A DNA stretch of 30,328 bases from assembly GCF_009982895.1 (NCBI RefSeq), contig NZ_WXZL01000032.1:1-30328 (forward strand). The letters are read 5' to 3'. The number at the start of each line of letters is the position of its first letter. The stretch's first letter is position 1. Under the pieces are notes generated by a model. That model did not search any database and had not been told where the DNA came from. It saw nothing but the letters and a program-made list of their open reading frames with translations. Both the position numbers and the translations under genes were made by a program. This stretch comes from Deinococcus alpinitundrae (lineage in GTDB: Bacteria > Deinococcota > Deinococci > Deinococcales > Deinococcaceae). Below, in pieces: positions 15,226-23,468 of the stretch.

Positions 15226-15386
15226 GCTGCCGGAATGCGCTGGAAATTCCACTTGGGTTCCGGCATGACCCAGTCGTGCCGTTCCCAGGCCGGGTACAGG
15301 CTGAGGGAGGCGGCGCAGCGGCTCAGGACCGTCCTGGCCTGGGATTCGGTCAGGGGCAGCAGGCGCTCAATCAGATACTTGGGCAT
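15210..15386 (-). pseudogene. Truncated N-terminal copy of the class 3 lipase gene
   Basis: ATG 15386 follows a GGGGGAG site. The frame MPKYLIERLLPLTESQARTV, LSRCAASLSLYPAWERHDWV, MPEPKW matches the lipase N-terminus at 12435-13325, then breaks after W into unrelated residues and stops at 15210, inside the CBS operator. The DNA of 15249-15368 matches 13146-13265 over 120 bases with only five differences and no gaps. It is a 58-codon remnant of a paralogue or duplication; the hydrolase core is missing. Confidence 0.75.
15249..15368. repeat. 120-bp direct repeat of the lipase 5' region (other copy 13146-13265)
   Basis: 115 of 120 bases are identical by eye and the lengths match exactly. Both copies are in the same orientation about 2.1 kb apart, enclosing the ATPase stub, SDR and CBS genes. 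Homologous recombination between them could delete or amplify the segment. Confidence 0.85.
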
Positions 15387-15558
15387 CTTCTCCCCCTTTC
15401 CCTCTTTGATATCGAGACTCCGGTCGGTTGCGCCACCAGCTCGTGCGACAGGAAAGCGCCCAGAATACAACTGCCGCAGTCAATACTCCCGAAGATTGTT
15501 CGCAGTATATCCGTCGTGATCGCTCAGCTTGACGCTGAGGCAGAACGCGATTTGATAC

Positions 15559-16531
15559 AGGGTTCTGGCAAGTTAAAGCAGCGTCATGTGACTAGAGCAT
15601 TTGTCACAATAGAACCTGAGGATGGGCGTATTTAAACCAGTGTTCAATATCCAAGCGTTTCACGGCGTCCAAAGCGCTGCCAATGGCATTGATCAGCTCG
15701 GGGACCACCCGCCAGGCACCACCGCGCACCAACGCTTTGATTTTCGAAAACATCAACTCAATCGGGTTGAAATCCGGACTGTAGGATGAGGTGAACAGCA
15801 GCTCACAGCCCTGGGCTTCGATGAGCGTCCGAATGGACGCTCGATGATGCGAGGACAGGTTATCCAGCACGACCACCTGGCCTCGACGAAGTGTGGGACA
15901 CAGAATATTCCGTACGTACCATTCAAAGACGTCACCATCCACAGCACCATCGATCACGATGGCAGCCTGCGGCCCGGCCAGACTCAACGCACAAATCAAC
16001 GTCTGATTTCTCCCATGATTTCTTGGCACTCGGTCAATGGCCCGCTCATAGCTAAGAGCACGCCCGTACCCACGGGTCATCGCGATATGAAAGCCGCTTT
16101 CGTCGAGGAAAACCAGGCGCTCAGGCTGTTGGAGATAGGGTGCAAGATCGTTGAGGAACTGCGAACGCAGTTCCTCAATGCGTTCTCTGGCGACCAGCGT
16201 TTTTTTTATGGGTGATCTTGTGACGGCGAAATACCCGGTCGACCGTTTTGTAACTGATCTTAAATGCGGCGCTGTCAGACGTCTGCTTAATGATGCTCGC
16301 CTGCAATGCTGTGCTGGACGGGCGGCGTTGCAGGCGATGACTCAGGATGAACGGTGTGGTGCGGCCTCGCTGTTCGACCGGGGTCTCCTGGGATTGGGCC
16401 AGGGCAATGGTACGGCATCGTGTCGCGCACCGCAGGGCACAGGCTGTGGACGCAGCCCATCGACGACGCGCCCAACATGGACGCCCGCCACGCCATGCTA
16501 GGCCTGCTCAGTATTAAGTTGCCAGAACCCT
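15559..16531 (-). mobile_element. IS630-family insertion sequence
   Basis: About 973 bp, bounded by 18-bp imperfect terminal inverted repeats (AGGGTTCTGGCAAGTTAA at 15559-15576; complement with one mismatch at 16514-16531). It encodes a DDE transposase on the minus strand in two frames. The TA target duplication expected for IS630 is not seen at the ends, so the insertion may be old or one end displaced. Confidence 0.75.
15604..16406 (-). pseudogene. IS630-family transposase, split at an A8 run
   Basis: The downstream frame contains LVFLDESGFH (first Asp), VVVLDNLSSHH (second Asp) and SPDFNPIELMFSKIK (Glu), the DDE triad of IS630 transposases, and ends at 15604. Upstream of the poly-A run (T8 on the plus strand, 16200-16207) the matching N-terminal part, ...FKISYKTVDRVFRRHKITHKK, is in another frame. 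A7 instead of A8 would join them as KK-TLVARERIEELR. The first part fades before a clear helix-turn-helix start. Either programmed slippage at the A-run or a decayed gene. Confidence 0.72.
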
Positions 16532-16571
16532 CAGGGGAAAACGGGAGTGGTCGGGGTCACGGACGATCCGC

Positions 16572-17444
16572 CTACCGCGGTTGGGTTGACAGCGCCCCCT
16601 GAGTACTGGCCTTGTGAAGGTACATACGTCGGTCTGCTTCACGGAATACGCCCCAGACATCGGGATGGTCGTCAGGGAAGCACGCTATCCCGACACTCAG
16701 CGGCACGCTTCGCTGCACCTCATCAAGTCTTATCCGCCATTGTGTGATCCGGGCCTCCAGAACTCTTGGTTCTTCAGGGTTGATCAGGACGACGAACTCG
16801 TCACCTCCGAGCCGAAACGCCCGGTCGCCCGGGTCGCACAGGTCTTCCAGCTGCCGGGCCAGCCGTTGGATCAACTCGTCACCGGCGATGTGTCCTTGCC
16901 GGTCGTTGACCTGCTTGAGGTTGTTGAGATCCGCCACGATCAACGCAAACGGCCTCTGTGCTTTCTGATTCTGATCGAGCTTCACATCGAAGGCCCGGCG
17001 GTTGCTCAAACCCGTCAGGCCATCGGTCAGCGCTGCACGTTCCAGCGCCTGCTGCGCCTGGTGCAGCAGCGTCACGTCCTGCTGAATGCCGATGAAACAC
17101 TGCAGCACACCATCCTGGACCACGGGCGTGATGTTCACCCGATACAGTAGTGCTTGACCATTCTTTCGATAGTTCAGAAGGGTCCGCTGCACCGGTACCT
17201 GCGCGTCGAGCGCGTCGCGGATGGCCTGGACGTCGGTGGGGTCAGTGCCTGGGCCTTGCAATAACCTGCACGATCGCCCAGCCACCTCAGCGAGCGGATA
17301 GCCGGTTTCCTGAGTAAACGTGCTGTTGACGTAAACGATGCGTCTGCGAGCATCGGTGACTACCACGCCCAGATGCACTTGAGCGAGGATCAGCCGCAGC
17401 AGGGCTGGGTCGTCCTCCACGTTCAGGTCGACCACACCAGTCAT
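16572..17444 (-). CDS. LOV-like PAS-GGDEF diguanylate cyclase
   Basis: 290 residues from ATG 17444, which overlaps the EAL stop (ATGA). Residues ~15-125 are a PAS domain of LOV type: VYVNSTFTQETGYPLAEVAG, then GRSCRLLQGPGTDP, LLNYRKNG and FIGIQQDVT. The LOV photoactive Cys is present (C59), as are equivalents of two flavin contacts (N91, Q121), but the Asn before Cys is Ser and a second flavin-contact Asn is Tyr (Y101). The GGDEF domain follows with LTDGLTGLSNRRAF, DLNNLKQVNDRQGH and an intact RLGGDEFVVL (213-217), so it should make c-di-GMP. The inhibitory I-site RxxD is DPGD here, so feedback control is probably lost. Blue light or redox sensing is an inference. Confidence 0.85.
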   Translation of the reverse strand: MTGVVDLNVEDDPALLRLILAQVHLGVVVTDARRRIVYVNSTFTQETGYPLAEVAGRSCRLLQGPGTDPTDVQAIRDALDAQVPVQRTLLNYRKNGQALLYRVNITPVVQDGVLQCFIGIQQDVTLLHQAQQALERAALTDGLTGLSNRRAFDVKLDQNQKAQRPFALIVADLNNLKQVNDRQGHIAGDELIQRLARQLEDLCDPGDRAFRLGGDEFVVLINPEEPRVLEARITQWRIRLDEVQRSVPLSVGIACFPDDHPDVWGVFREADRRMYLHKASTQGALSTQPR

Positions 17445-18508
17445 GCCTGAGCGCTCCACCAGGCGGTCGCGTTCGGGGAAAGGCCAGACAGCCGTTCAGC
17501 TGGGCGTCCCAGGTAGTATCCCTGGACCAGATCCACTCCTGCCTCTCGCACCGCAGCGAGTTCCTCCGGTTCCTCAATGCCTTCGGCCACCACCTGAATG
17601 CCGAGATCGTGCGCATACTCGACCAGTGACCGGACCAGCCTGAACGCTGGGGTCGAGTGTTCAAGGCCCTGGATCAGGGTGCGGTCGAGCTTGACGATGT
17701 CGGGCTTCAGTTCGGCAAGGTACGATAGGCTCGTCCTTCCGGAGCCCAGATCATCCAAGGCGACCCGGGCTCCTTCTCGGCGGTAGCGCTCGAGAATCGA
17801 TCGCAGGAGCTGCAGATCCGGGAAATCCTCACCTTCGGTGATTTCGAACACCAGCCGGGAGAAATCTGCGCCGACGTCACGGCAGGCCTGAAAGGTTGTT
17901 TGCAGGCAGATGTCCGGGTTGTAGATGACGCCTGGCGCAAAGTTGATGAACAAGGACTGCGAGGATTCCAGTTTTCCGTAGAGCTGCCGAATCGCAGTCG
18001 TTCTTGCCAGGGCGTCGAAGGCGCGCAGCTGATCGTAGGCCACAGCGGCCTTCAGCAACGGTCCGGCACCGATCAGTTCCTGACCAAGGCGTGCGCGGAC
18101 GAGGGCTTCGTAGGCCACCACCTCTCCGGTACGCACCGCGACGATCGGTTGCCCATAGAACACCAGGTTCTGGGTCGCAGATTCAAACCAGTCACTGTCG
18201 AGTCGCTCTGCCCAGATGTGCAGCGGTTGCATGTCCCAGATCAGCGGGCCTGCAGCGGTGCAGGGCACGGCGCGAAGTGCGAGGCGGTCAGCCTCAGTCA
18301 GGCCGCCGACTAAGCGCACGAGACGGGGGAAATCATGGGCCACGATCCGAACGTCGTCTGCATCGCCGGGGTGCATACCAATGTCATGGGTATGAAGCAA
18401 AATGTTCAGGCGCTGCCGGAGTGACTGAGAGGACGAGTGGATGGCAAGTGAGGTGATGGGAGCCGGCGCGGCCGGCTGGATAGCGTGGCAGGTACAAAGG
18501 TGAGTCAA
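17441..18508 (-). CDS. EAL domain c-di-GMP phosphodiesterase
   Basis: 355 residues from TTG 18508 with GAGGAG upstream. Residues 1-105 form an N-terminal region without a recognised domain. The EAL domain spans ~115-350 with the catalytic set intact: YEALVR (EAL 134-136), FINFAP (N189), VFEITEGE, ALDDLGSG (the DDFG equivalent), KLDRTLI, VAEGIEE and VQGYYLGRP. It should hydrolyse c-di-GMP to pGpG. It is first in a two-gene operon; its TGA overlaps the ATG of the LOV-like diguanylate cyclase, so opposing activities are made from one message in coupled amounts. Confidence 0.88.
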   Translation of the reverse strand: MTHLCTCHAIQPAAPAPITSLAIHSSSQSLRQRLNILLHTHDIGMHPGDADDVRIVAHDFPRLVRLVGGLTEADRLALRAVPCTAAGPLIWDMQPLHIWAERLDSDWFESATQNLVFYGQPIVAVRTGEVVAYEALVRARLGQELIGAGPLLKAAVAYDQLRAFDALARTTAIRQLYGKLESSQSLFINFAPGVIYNPDICLQTTFQACRDVGADFSRLVFEITEGEDFPDLQLLRSILERYRREGARVALDDLGSGRTSLSYLAELKPDIVKLDRTLIQGLEHSTPAFRLVRSLVEYAHDLGIQVVAEGIEEPEELAAVREAGVDLVQGYYLGRPAERLSGLSPNATAWWSAQA

Positions 18509-18664
18509 GCTTCACTCCTCATAAGGATTGGTCTGTTCACCTTTTATGTTGGTGTGGCGGGCGTGTTTCCTGAAGATCAGAGTAAAGAATGTTTCCAACA
18601 GAATTCGCACGCTCAGGTGGGATGAAGCTAGATGGAGCACAGTTTAAGGTAGGGTGAAAAACGG

Positions 18665-18708
18665 GTGACAGCTCAGCACGAGGAGAGGACCTTGTGCTGG
18701 GCTGTCAC
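18665..18708 (+). promoter_or_regulatory. Long hairpin with a competing alternative arm upstream of the protease gene
   Basis: GTGACAGCTCAGCAC (18665-18679) pairs with 18694-18708 at 14 of 15 positions, with the purine-rich loop GAGGAGAGG. The 8 bases CTCAGCAC can instead pair with GTGCTGAG at 18709-18716. It lies in the 304-bp gap 18509-18812 between the divergent EAL and protease genes, about 105 bases before the protease start. It might be a leader switch, a small RNA or a protein site. Nothing else certain is visible in that gap. Confidence 0.3.
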
Positions 18709-18812
18709 GTGCTGAGTAGTTGCACCGAAAGTTGCGAGAAGTGAGCGGTCTGCTGATCTGAGGCTGACCTGTTCCCCGACGTTTCTCATAGGCATCTTAA
18801 GGCACGTCACCG

Positions 18813-20915
18813 ATGACCACTTACGCTGCGGGCATGACGAGACGAGCAATGCTCTTGGTTGGTATGCTCCTGGCTTTAACGAGCAGCACCGACGCCTCGG
18901 CAGGCCGACTCTCACCGTCGCTGCTCGCCAAAGCCAGAGCCAACGACACCACGCCCATCGGCGTCATCGTCCGGTTCAGCGTCGCCAACACCACCCAGGG
19001 CCGCGAACTGTTCAAGAATCTGCGGCTGCAGCTTCAGGCCAGCTTGGCCAAGCTCGGGCCGACCGCCGGCTTCGTCAACGAAGCCCTCAAGAAAAACGGT
19101 GTGGCGTTGTGGCTCGATCAGTCCATCTCCCTCAAGCTCTCTCCGGTGCAGGCCCGCGTCCTGGCCAGCCTGCCCATCGTCGACGAGATCTTCGAGAACT
19201 TCAAGGTCCAGATTCCCAAAGCGGTGGCCCTCAGCGCCGCCAGCGCGCCGGTCGGCCCCCCCGATCACCTGCAGTCCATCGGTGCGGTGCAGACCCGCAA
19301 CGCCGGCCTGAAGGGTCAGGGCATCCGGATCGGGCACCTCGATACCGGCATCGACCCCAGTTCGCCGGAATACCAGGGGAAGATTCTCAATTACGCCGAG
19401 TTCAATGGTGACGGCGACAAGATCCAGAGCAGTCCGCACGACAGTGCCCAGCACGGGACGCACACGGCGGGGTTGTTGGTAGGCAACACCGTGGGTGTTG
19501 CCCCGGATGCCAGACTGATCAGCGCCCTGGTGTTGCCAAATGGCGAAGGGACCTTCGCCCAGGTGATCGCTGGGATGCAGTGGGTGCTCGACCCCGACAA
19601 CAATGCCGACACCAACGATGGGGCCAATGTCGTCAGCATGAGTCTGGGCTTGCCCGGCACCTACCAGGAGTTCGTCGTCCCGGTCAAGAACATGCTCAAG
19701 GCCGGGGTGGTGCCGGTGTTCGCCATCGGCAACTTCGGTCCTACCGCTGGCAGTACCGGCAGTCCCGGCAACATCCCCGACGTCATTGGGGTAGGTGCGG
19801 TGGACCAGCAAGGCCAGGTGGCCTCGTTCAGCTCGCGCGGTCCGGTGGCCTGGACCGGGGCGTACAACGGCACCTTCATCAAGCCGGATGTGGCGGCCCC
19901 GGGCGTGGCCATCACCAGCAGCTTCCCGGGTGGGGGCTACGGTTCGCTGTCGGGCTCGTCACAGGCGGCACCAATTACCGCAGGGGCGGTGGCAGTCATG
20001 CTAGGGGCCAAACCCGGCAGCAGTGTGGACACCATCAAGAATGCGCTCTACCAGAGCGCATCCAACAACGGTCAGAAAAACAACAACACCGGCTACGGCC
20101 TCATCAATCTCCCTGCCGCCCTCGCCAAGCTCGGCGTCAGCGTGGGAACTCCCACTCCAAACCCCACCCCTACACCTGCCCCCACCCCAACGCCGCCGGC
20201 AGGAAACACGGTGGTGGCACCTGCCGGCTATACCTTCTGCGCTCCAGAAGGCGGTGCTTGTAACTTTGCTGGCGAGCGACAGGCCGCTTTTGGTGCCAAC
20301 GGACGCTACCTGTCCGGCACCGCGACCGACGGCTTCAAGTGCACGGTGGTCGAATGGGGATCCGACCCCGTTCCTAATGCCATCAAAGCCTGCTTTCTCA
20401 AACCGCCCACCACGCCCGAGCCCACGCCTCAACCCAGCCCTACGCCGCAGCCTCCAACTGCGGTGCCCACGGGACCAGCAGGGTACGTGTTGTGCGGCTT
20501 GACTGGGCAGAACTGCAATTTCAGCGGCCAGCGGCAAGCTGCCTTTGGCACGAACGGCCATTATCTGTTCGGTACTGCCACCGACGGCTTCAAATGCACA
20601 GTAGCGGAGTGGGGGTCCGATCCGCTGCCGGGAGTTGCCAAGGGTTGTTTCCTAACTCCTGCCTCGACACCCACACCGGCACCCGCACCCCCCCAACCCC
20701 CTGCCACGACGCCCACGGGGCCAGCAGGATATACCCTCTGCAGCCTGGAGGGACAAGCTTGCAGTTTCAGTGGTCAGCGGCAAGCTGCCTTTGGGGCGAA
20801 TGGCCAGTATCTGTTCGGTACAGGCACGGACGGCTTCAACTGCACGGCAGCAGAATGGGGAGCGGATCCATTCCCCGGCGCGGCCAAAGCCTGCTTCACT
20901 CAAACCGGACCTTGA
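18813..20915 (+). CDS. Secreted S8 (subtilisin-like) serine protease with three Cys-rich C-terminal repeats
   Basis: 700 residues. A signal peptide (TRRAMLLVGMLLALTSSTDASA) is followed by an inhibitor-like prodomain to ~155, then the peptidase S8 domain with HLDTGIDPSS (Asp177), QHGTHTAGLLVG (His214) and SGSSQAAPITAG (Ser383; GSSQAAP instead of the usual GTSMAAP). The rest is three copies (about 470-530, 555-615, 640-698) of a module with four Cys: G-Y-x-x-C, C-x-F-x-G-x-R-Q-A-A-F-G, D-G-F-x-C-T and A-x-x-C-F. Pro/Thr linkers (TPTPNPTPTPAP-like) separate them. Such modules usually anchor or bind surface polymers; binding here is inferred. The protease acts outside the cell. The start at ATG 18813 has a weak AAGG; ATG 18834 is the alternative. 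Confidence 0.9.
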   Translation: MTTYAAGMTRRAMLLVGMLLALTSSTDASAGRLSPSLLAKARANDTTPIGVIVRFSVANTTQGRELFKNLRLQLQASLAKLGPTAGFVNEALKKNGVALWLDQSISLKLSPVQARVLASLPIVDEIFENFKVQIPKAVALSAASAPVGPPDHLQSIGAVQTRNAGLKGQGIRIGHLDTGIDPSSPEYQGKILNYAEFNGDGDKIQSSPHDSAQHGTHTAGLLVGNTVGVAPDARLISALVLPNGEGTFAQVIAGMQWVLDPDNNADTNDGANVVSMSLGLPGTYQEFVVPVKNMLKAGVVPVFAIGNFGPTAGSTGSPGNIPDVIGVGAVDQQGQVASFSSRGPVAWTGAYNGTFIKPDVAAPGVAITSSFPGGGYGSLSGSSQAAPITAGAVAVMLGAKPGSSVDTIKNALYQSASNNGQKNNNTGYGLINLPAALAKLGVSVGTPTPNPTPTPAPTPTPPAGNTVVAPAGYTFCAPEGGACNFAGERQAAFGANGRYLSGTATDGFKCTVVEWGSDPVPNAIKACFLKPPTTPEPTPQPSPTPQPPTAVPTGPAGYVLCGLTGQNCNFSGQRQAAFGTNGHYLFGTATDGFKCTVAEWGSDPLPGVAKGCFLTPASTPTPAPAPPQPPATTPTGPAGYTLCSLEGQACSFSGQRQAAFGANGQYLFGTGTDGFNCTAAEWGADPFPGAAKACFTQTGP

Positions 20916-21167
20916 CGGTGGTGGCAACTTAAGAAGAAGCAAGCCGAGCTTTCAGGCTGCCAGCCCCACTCCGTTCTCCCAGAGATGCAGCGCGGCCGTC
21001 AAGTTGGGTGGATGGCTGGGCCCAATCGCTCACAACAGGGCACAAGCAGCATCGCTCATCATCAGCGCTCCGCCCGGCAACACGTCACCGGACAATTACA
21101 ACAGCGTCATCAGCCCGTCCCGTCTGCCCCGCCCCGCACAGCTCTCGATGTGGATCAAGTTTGCCGT

Positions 21168-21780
21168 TCAAGGCGAGCCGACTCGGCGGTCTGTTCGAGC
21201 ATGCCCTTTGTATATTCTATTAAAAGAATAGATTCTGAGTGCATGGGTGGCTGGCGTTTCCGGATCACCCCGAACGGACTCGGCGTCCAGCACCCGCTCC
21301 CGGACGTCACTGACCAGCTTCAGCCACGCGGGAGGGGTGGGCAGGGCTTCGCGGAGGGTGCGTTCGGTATAGAGAGAGGTCACGGAACTGCTCACTGCGC
21401 TCACGGGGACCGATCAGGGTGTCGAGCAGATCGTGCTCGGAAGCCCAGCCGGGCTGATGCGCCTCCAGGAGTAAGGCTCGGTCTGGACGCGACCTGGGGA
21501 AGGCCTGGAGCACCGTGGCCGTCGCGGTCTGGAGGTTCGGTGCGCTGCTGCGTTCCTGGGGCGCGGTGGTGATTTTGCCTTGTGCGGTGCCGTGGGTGAG
21601 TTCTCGTTCGGTGAGGACCCGCAGCAGGCCGACCTGGTCCTGGCGTTCCTGGTAGCGCTGCACTTCGTCCTGAACGAGGCAGGTGAGCAGTTGTTCAAGG
21701 GTGTCCGTGCCTTCGGGGAGTTCGGTGGCGCGACGCTCAAAGGGGGTGCGGCGGCCGACGACTTTGGTTTCGACGATCAT
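21168..21780 (-). pseudogene. Frameshifted, possibly chimeric gene of unknown function
   Basis: ATG 21780 follows AGGAG and a good promoter. The N-terminus MIVETKVVGRRTPFERRATE and LTCLVQDEVQRYQERQDQVG resembles an uncharacterised conserved protein that I recall beside DUF4132/DUF5724-type genes; this is a weak recollection. After ATATVLQAF the sequence seems to switch to another protein (PDRALLLEAHQPGW, DLLDTLIGPRERSEQFRDL). At the CT repeat (AGAGAGAG on plus, 21371-21378) the frame shifts: adding one CT unit joins ...FRDLSL to YTERTLREALPTPPAWLKLV in the frame that ends at 21168. So there is one deletion joint plus a 2-bp repeat contraction. The tail after THALR is AT-rich and unlike coding sequence. 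Confidence 0.5.
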
Positions 21781-21828
21781 TGGCGCTCCTGCAACAGACC
21801 TGGGAATGTGATGTTGAACATGATAGGC

Positions 21829-21857
21829 AGTGTAGAACATTTTTCCTTTTATGTAAA
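21829..21857 (-). promoter_or_regulatory. Sigma-70-type promoter
   Basis: Minus strand: -35 TTTACA (21857-21852), 17-bp spacer, -10 TACACT (21834-21829). It would start transcription near 21822, about 40 bases before ATG 21780. Confidence 0.6.
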
Positions 21858-21905
21858 TGGCGTAATAATGACCGGGGAATTCAGCACGCCTAGAACTTCC
21901 TCAGG

Positions 21906-22900
21906 TCAGCTCCGCCCCGCCAACCCAGCACGCCGGAAGCGGCCCGCGCCTGCCTGCACCGCGTACATCTCGGTATAGCGTCCCCCGAGGCGCAGGAGCT
22001 CCGCATGGGTCCCATCCTCGATCACCTGACCGCCTTCCAAGACGATGATCCGATCTGCCAGACGCACCGTATTGAAGCGGTGGGTGATCAACAGGGTCGT
22101 CTTTCCACGGGTCAAGTCACGGTACTTGGCAAACAGCTCCGCCTCGGTCTCCGCGTCCAGGGCCGCTGTGGGCTCGTCGAGTAACAGCACGGGCGCGTCT
22201 CGGTACAGTGCCCGCGCCAGTGCAATACGCTGCCACTGCCCCCCTGAGAGATCCTGGCCGCGCACATGAAACTGCCGCCCCAGCAGGGTGTCCCAGCCGT
22301 CCGGCAAGCCTTCGATCAGTGCTGATGCTCCCGCCTGCTGAGCGGCCTGATGCAGCCGTTCCTCCCGGTGGTTGGCCCCGATCAAGCCCAGGGTGATGTT
22401 CTCGCGCGCACTCAGCTGGTAGCGGGTGAAATCCTGCAGCACTACCCCGATTTGGGCGCGGTATTCGCTGGGGTCGAAGTCACGTAGGTCGGTACCGTCC
22501 AGCGTGACCCGGCCCTCCTGTGGATCGTACAGCCGAGTCAGGAGCTTGACCAGCGTTGTCTTGCCTGCGCCGTTGATCCCCACCAGCGCGGTGGTCTGCC
22601 CCCACGCAGCTCGAGGGTCAGATGGGCGAAGACCGGGCGAGCCGCTCCTGGATAGCTGAACGTCACGTCCTCCAGACGCAGGGTCGGGGCTGTTCTCACG
22701 CACATTGGCTGCGGGCTGGTTGGCGCGACTAAACCGGGCCGCTCATCCAGAAATCGGGTCAAGTTCTGGAAGAACAAGCTGTTCTCGTACACCTCGCCGA
22801 GCTGGGCGAGCATCCGGGTCAGGCCCGAGCGCCGCACCCCGGCGAGCGCCGCGACCATCAGAATCAAATCGCCCAGGCTGGCGGCATGATTGGCCACCCG
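21906..22900 (-). pseudogene. ABC transporter permease/ATPase, 5'-truncated and frameshifted
   Basis: The ATPase half is nearly complete: Walker A GINGAGKTTL, Q-loop VVLQDF, signature LSGGQWQRIALARAL, Walker B VLLLDEPTAALD and H-loop LLITHRF, ending at 21906. Upstream, in a second frame, are the last part of the membrane domain (LGDLILMVAALAG...YENSLFFQNLTRFLDE) and the start of the nucleotide-binding domain (LRLEDVTFSYPGA). The frames meet at the C5 run 22599-22603; one more C (G on the coding strand) gives LRGGQTTALVGI. The 5' end, including most of the six-helix exporter domain, is replaced at ~22900 by an IS3 remnant. This was a type I exporter fusion; the substrate is unknown. Confidence 0.8.
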
Positions 22901-22914
22901 CCATGGGTTTCGTA

Positions 22915-23204
22915 GACCTGGTCATCCACCGGGGAAGCCCTGGCAGAACGGGATCGCGGAGAGCTTCCATTCCCGACTTCGTGACGAGCTGCTGAATGTG
23001 GAGGTCTTCTTTTCACCTCAGCACACCCAGGTGCTTATTGACGCCTGGCGGGCCTTCTACAACGGCATTCGGCCACACTCTTCGTTGCAATATCGGACGC
23101 CCGAGGAGTTTGCTGCACTTCACTCGGCAACTCGGGCGGCGACCACGGCAGTACACTCACCATGAAACGGGACTCTAATCAGCTTTGTCCATAAAACTGG
23201 ACCA
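22915..23204 (+). mobile_element. IS3-family remnant (3' end of transposase OrfB plus right inverted repeat)
   Basis: The plus frame encodes GKPWQNGIAESFHSRLRDEL, then LNVEVFF, an AWRAFYNGIRPHSSLQYRTP segment and a stop at 23163-23165: the C-terminal integrase core of IS3-type transposases, with the last catalytic Glu in AESFHSRLRDE. The inverted-repeat-like end CTTTGTCCATAAAACTGG continues to ACCA and closes near 23204. The first two thirds of the element are missing. Its left edge truncates the ABC transporter gene. Confidence 0.8.
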
Positions 23205-23242
23205 TGCCAAGGCCACCTCTGCCCTCCACATGCCGCGCGGCA

Positions 23243-23263
23243 AGTTAAGGCAACATAACCCCG
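23243..23263. repeat. 21-bp direct repeat, left copy (candidate att half-site)
   Basis: These 21 bases recur exactly at 24848-24868, the right edge of the 38-bp tandem array, on the far side of the recombinase gene. Only the right part of the 38-bp unit is present here; bases to the left differ. This is what an attachment-site hybrid would look like. Confidence 0.6.
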
Positions 23264-23433
23264 CGGACTTATCTGACGCCACGCAAGATGGGTTCCTGGA
23301 TTGGTCAGGTGCTGGAATTCCAGGCAGGCCATCTCGGTGCGCTCGCGTTTGGGTGGGTCCTGGGTGTCCGCGAGCGGCTGGAAGAGGTCACGGGTGGTGG
23401 GCATCCACACTCAAGATAGACTCTGGTTCTCTT

Positions 23434-23462
23434 TTCACACTAAGATCAATTAGTACTAAAAT
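23434..23462 (+). promoter_or_regulatory. Promoter of the tyrosine recombinase gene, leaderless
   Basis: -35 TTCACA (23434-23439), 17-bp spacer, -10 TAAAAT (23457-23462), then 6 nt to GTG 23469. There is no room for a ribosome-binding site, so the mRNA is leaderless, as is frequent in Deinococcus. Confidence 0.65.
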
Positions 23463-23468
23463 ACGTCT

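Noticed and set aside
18653..18668. GGTGA-N6-GGTGA (11-bp spacing) as a fourth regulon box before the protease gene
   Set aside because: The half-sites differ from GGTAA and the hexamer 11 nt downstream (GAGGAG) is not -10-like. It also overlaps the hairpin.
23120..23410. Minus-strand frame beginning MWMPTTRDLFQPLADTQDPP
   Set aside because: The first ~30 residues look somewhat protein-like, but the frame then runs through the 21-bp repeat and the IS3 end; no family recognised.
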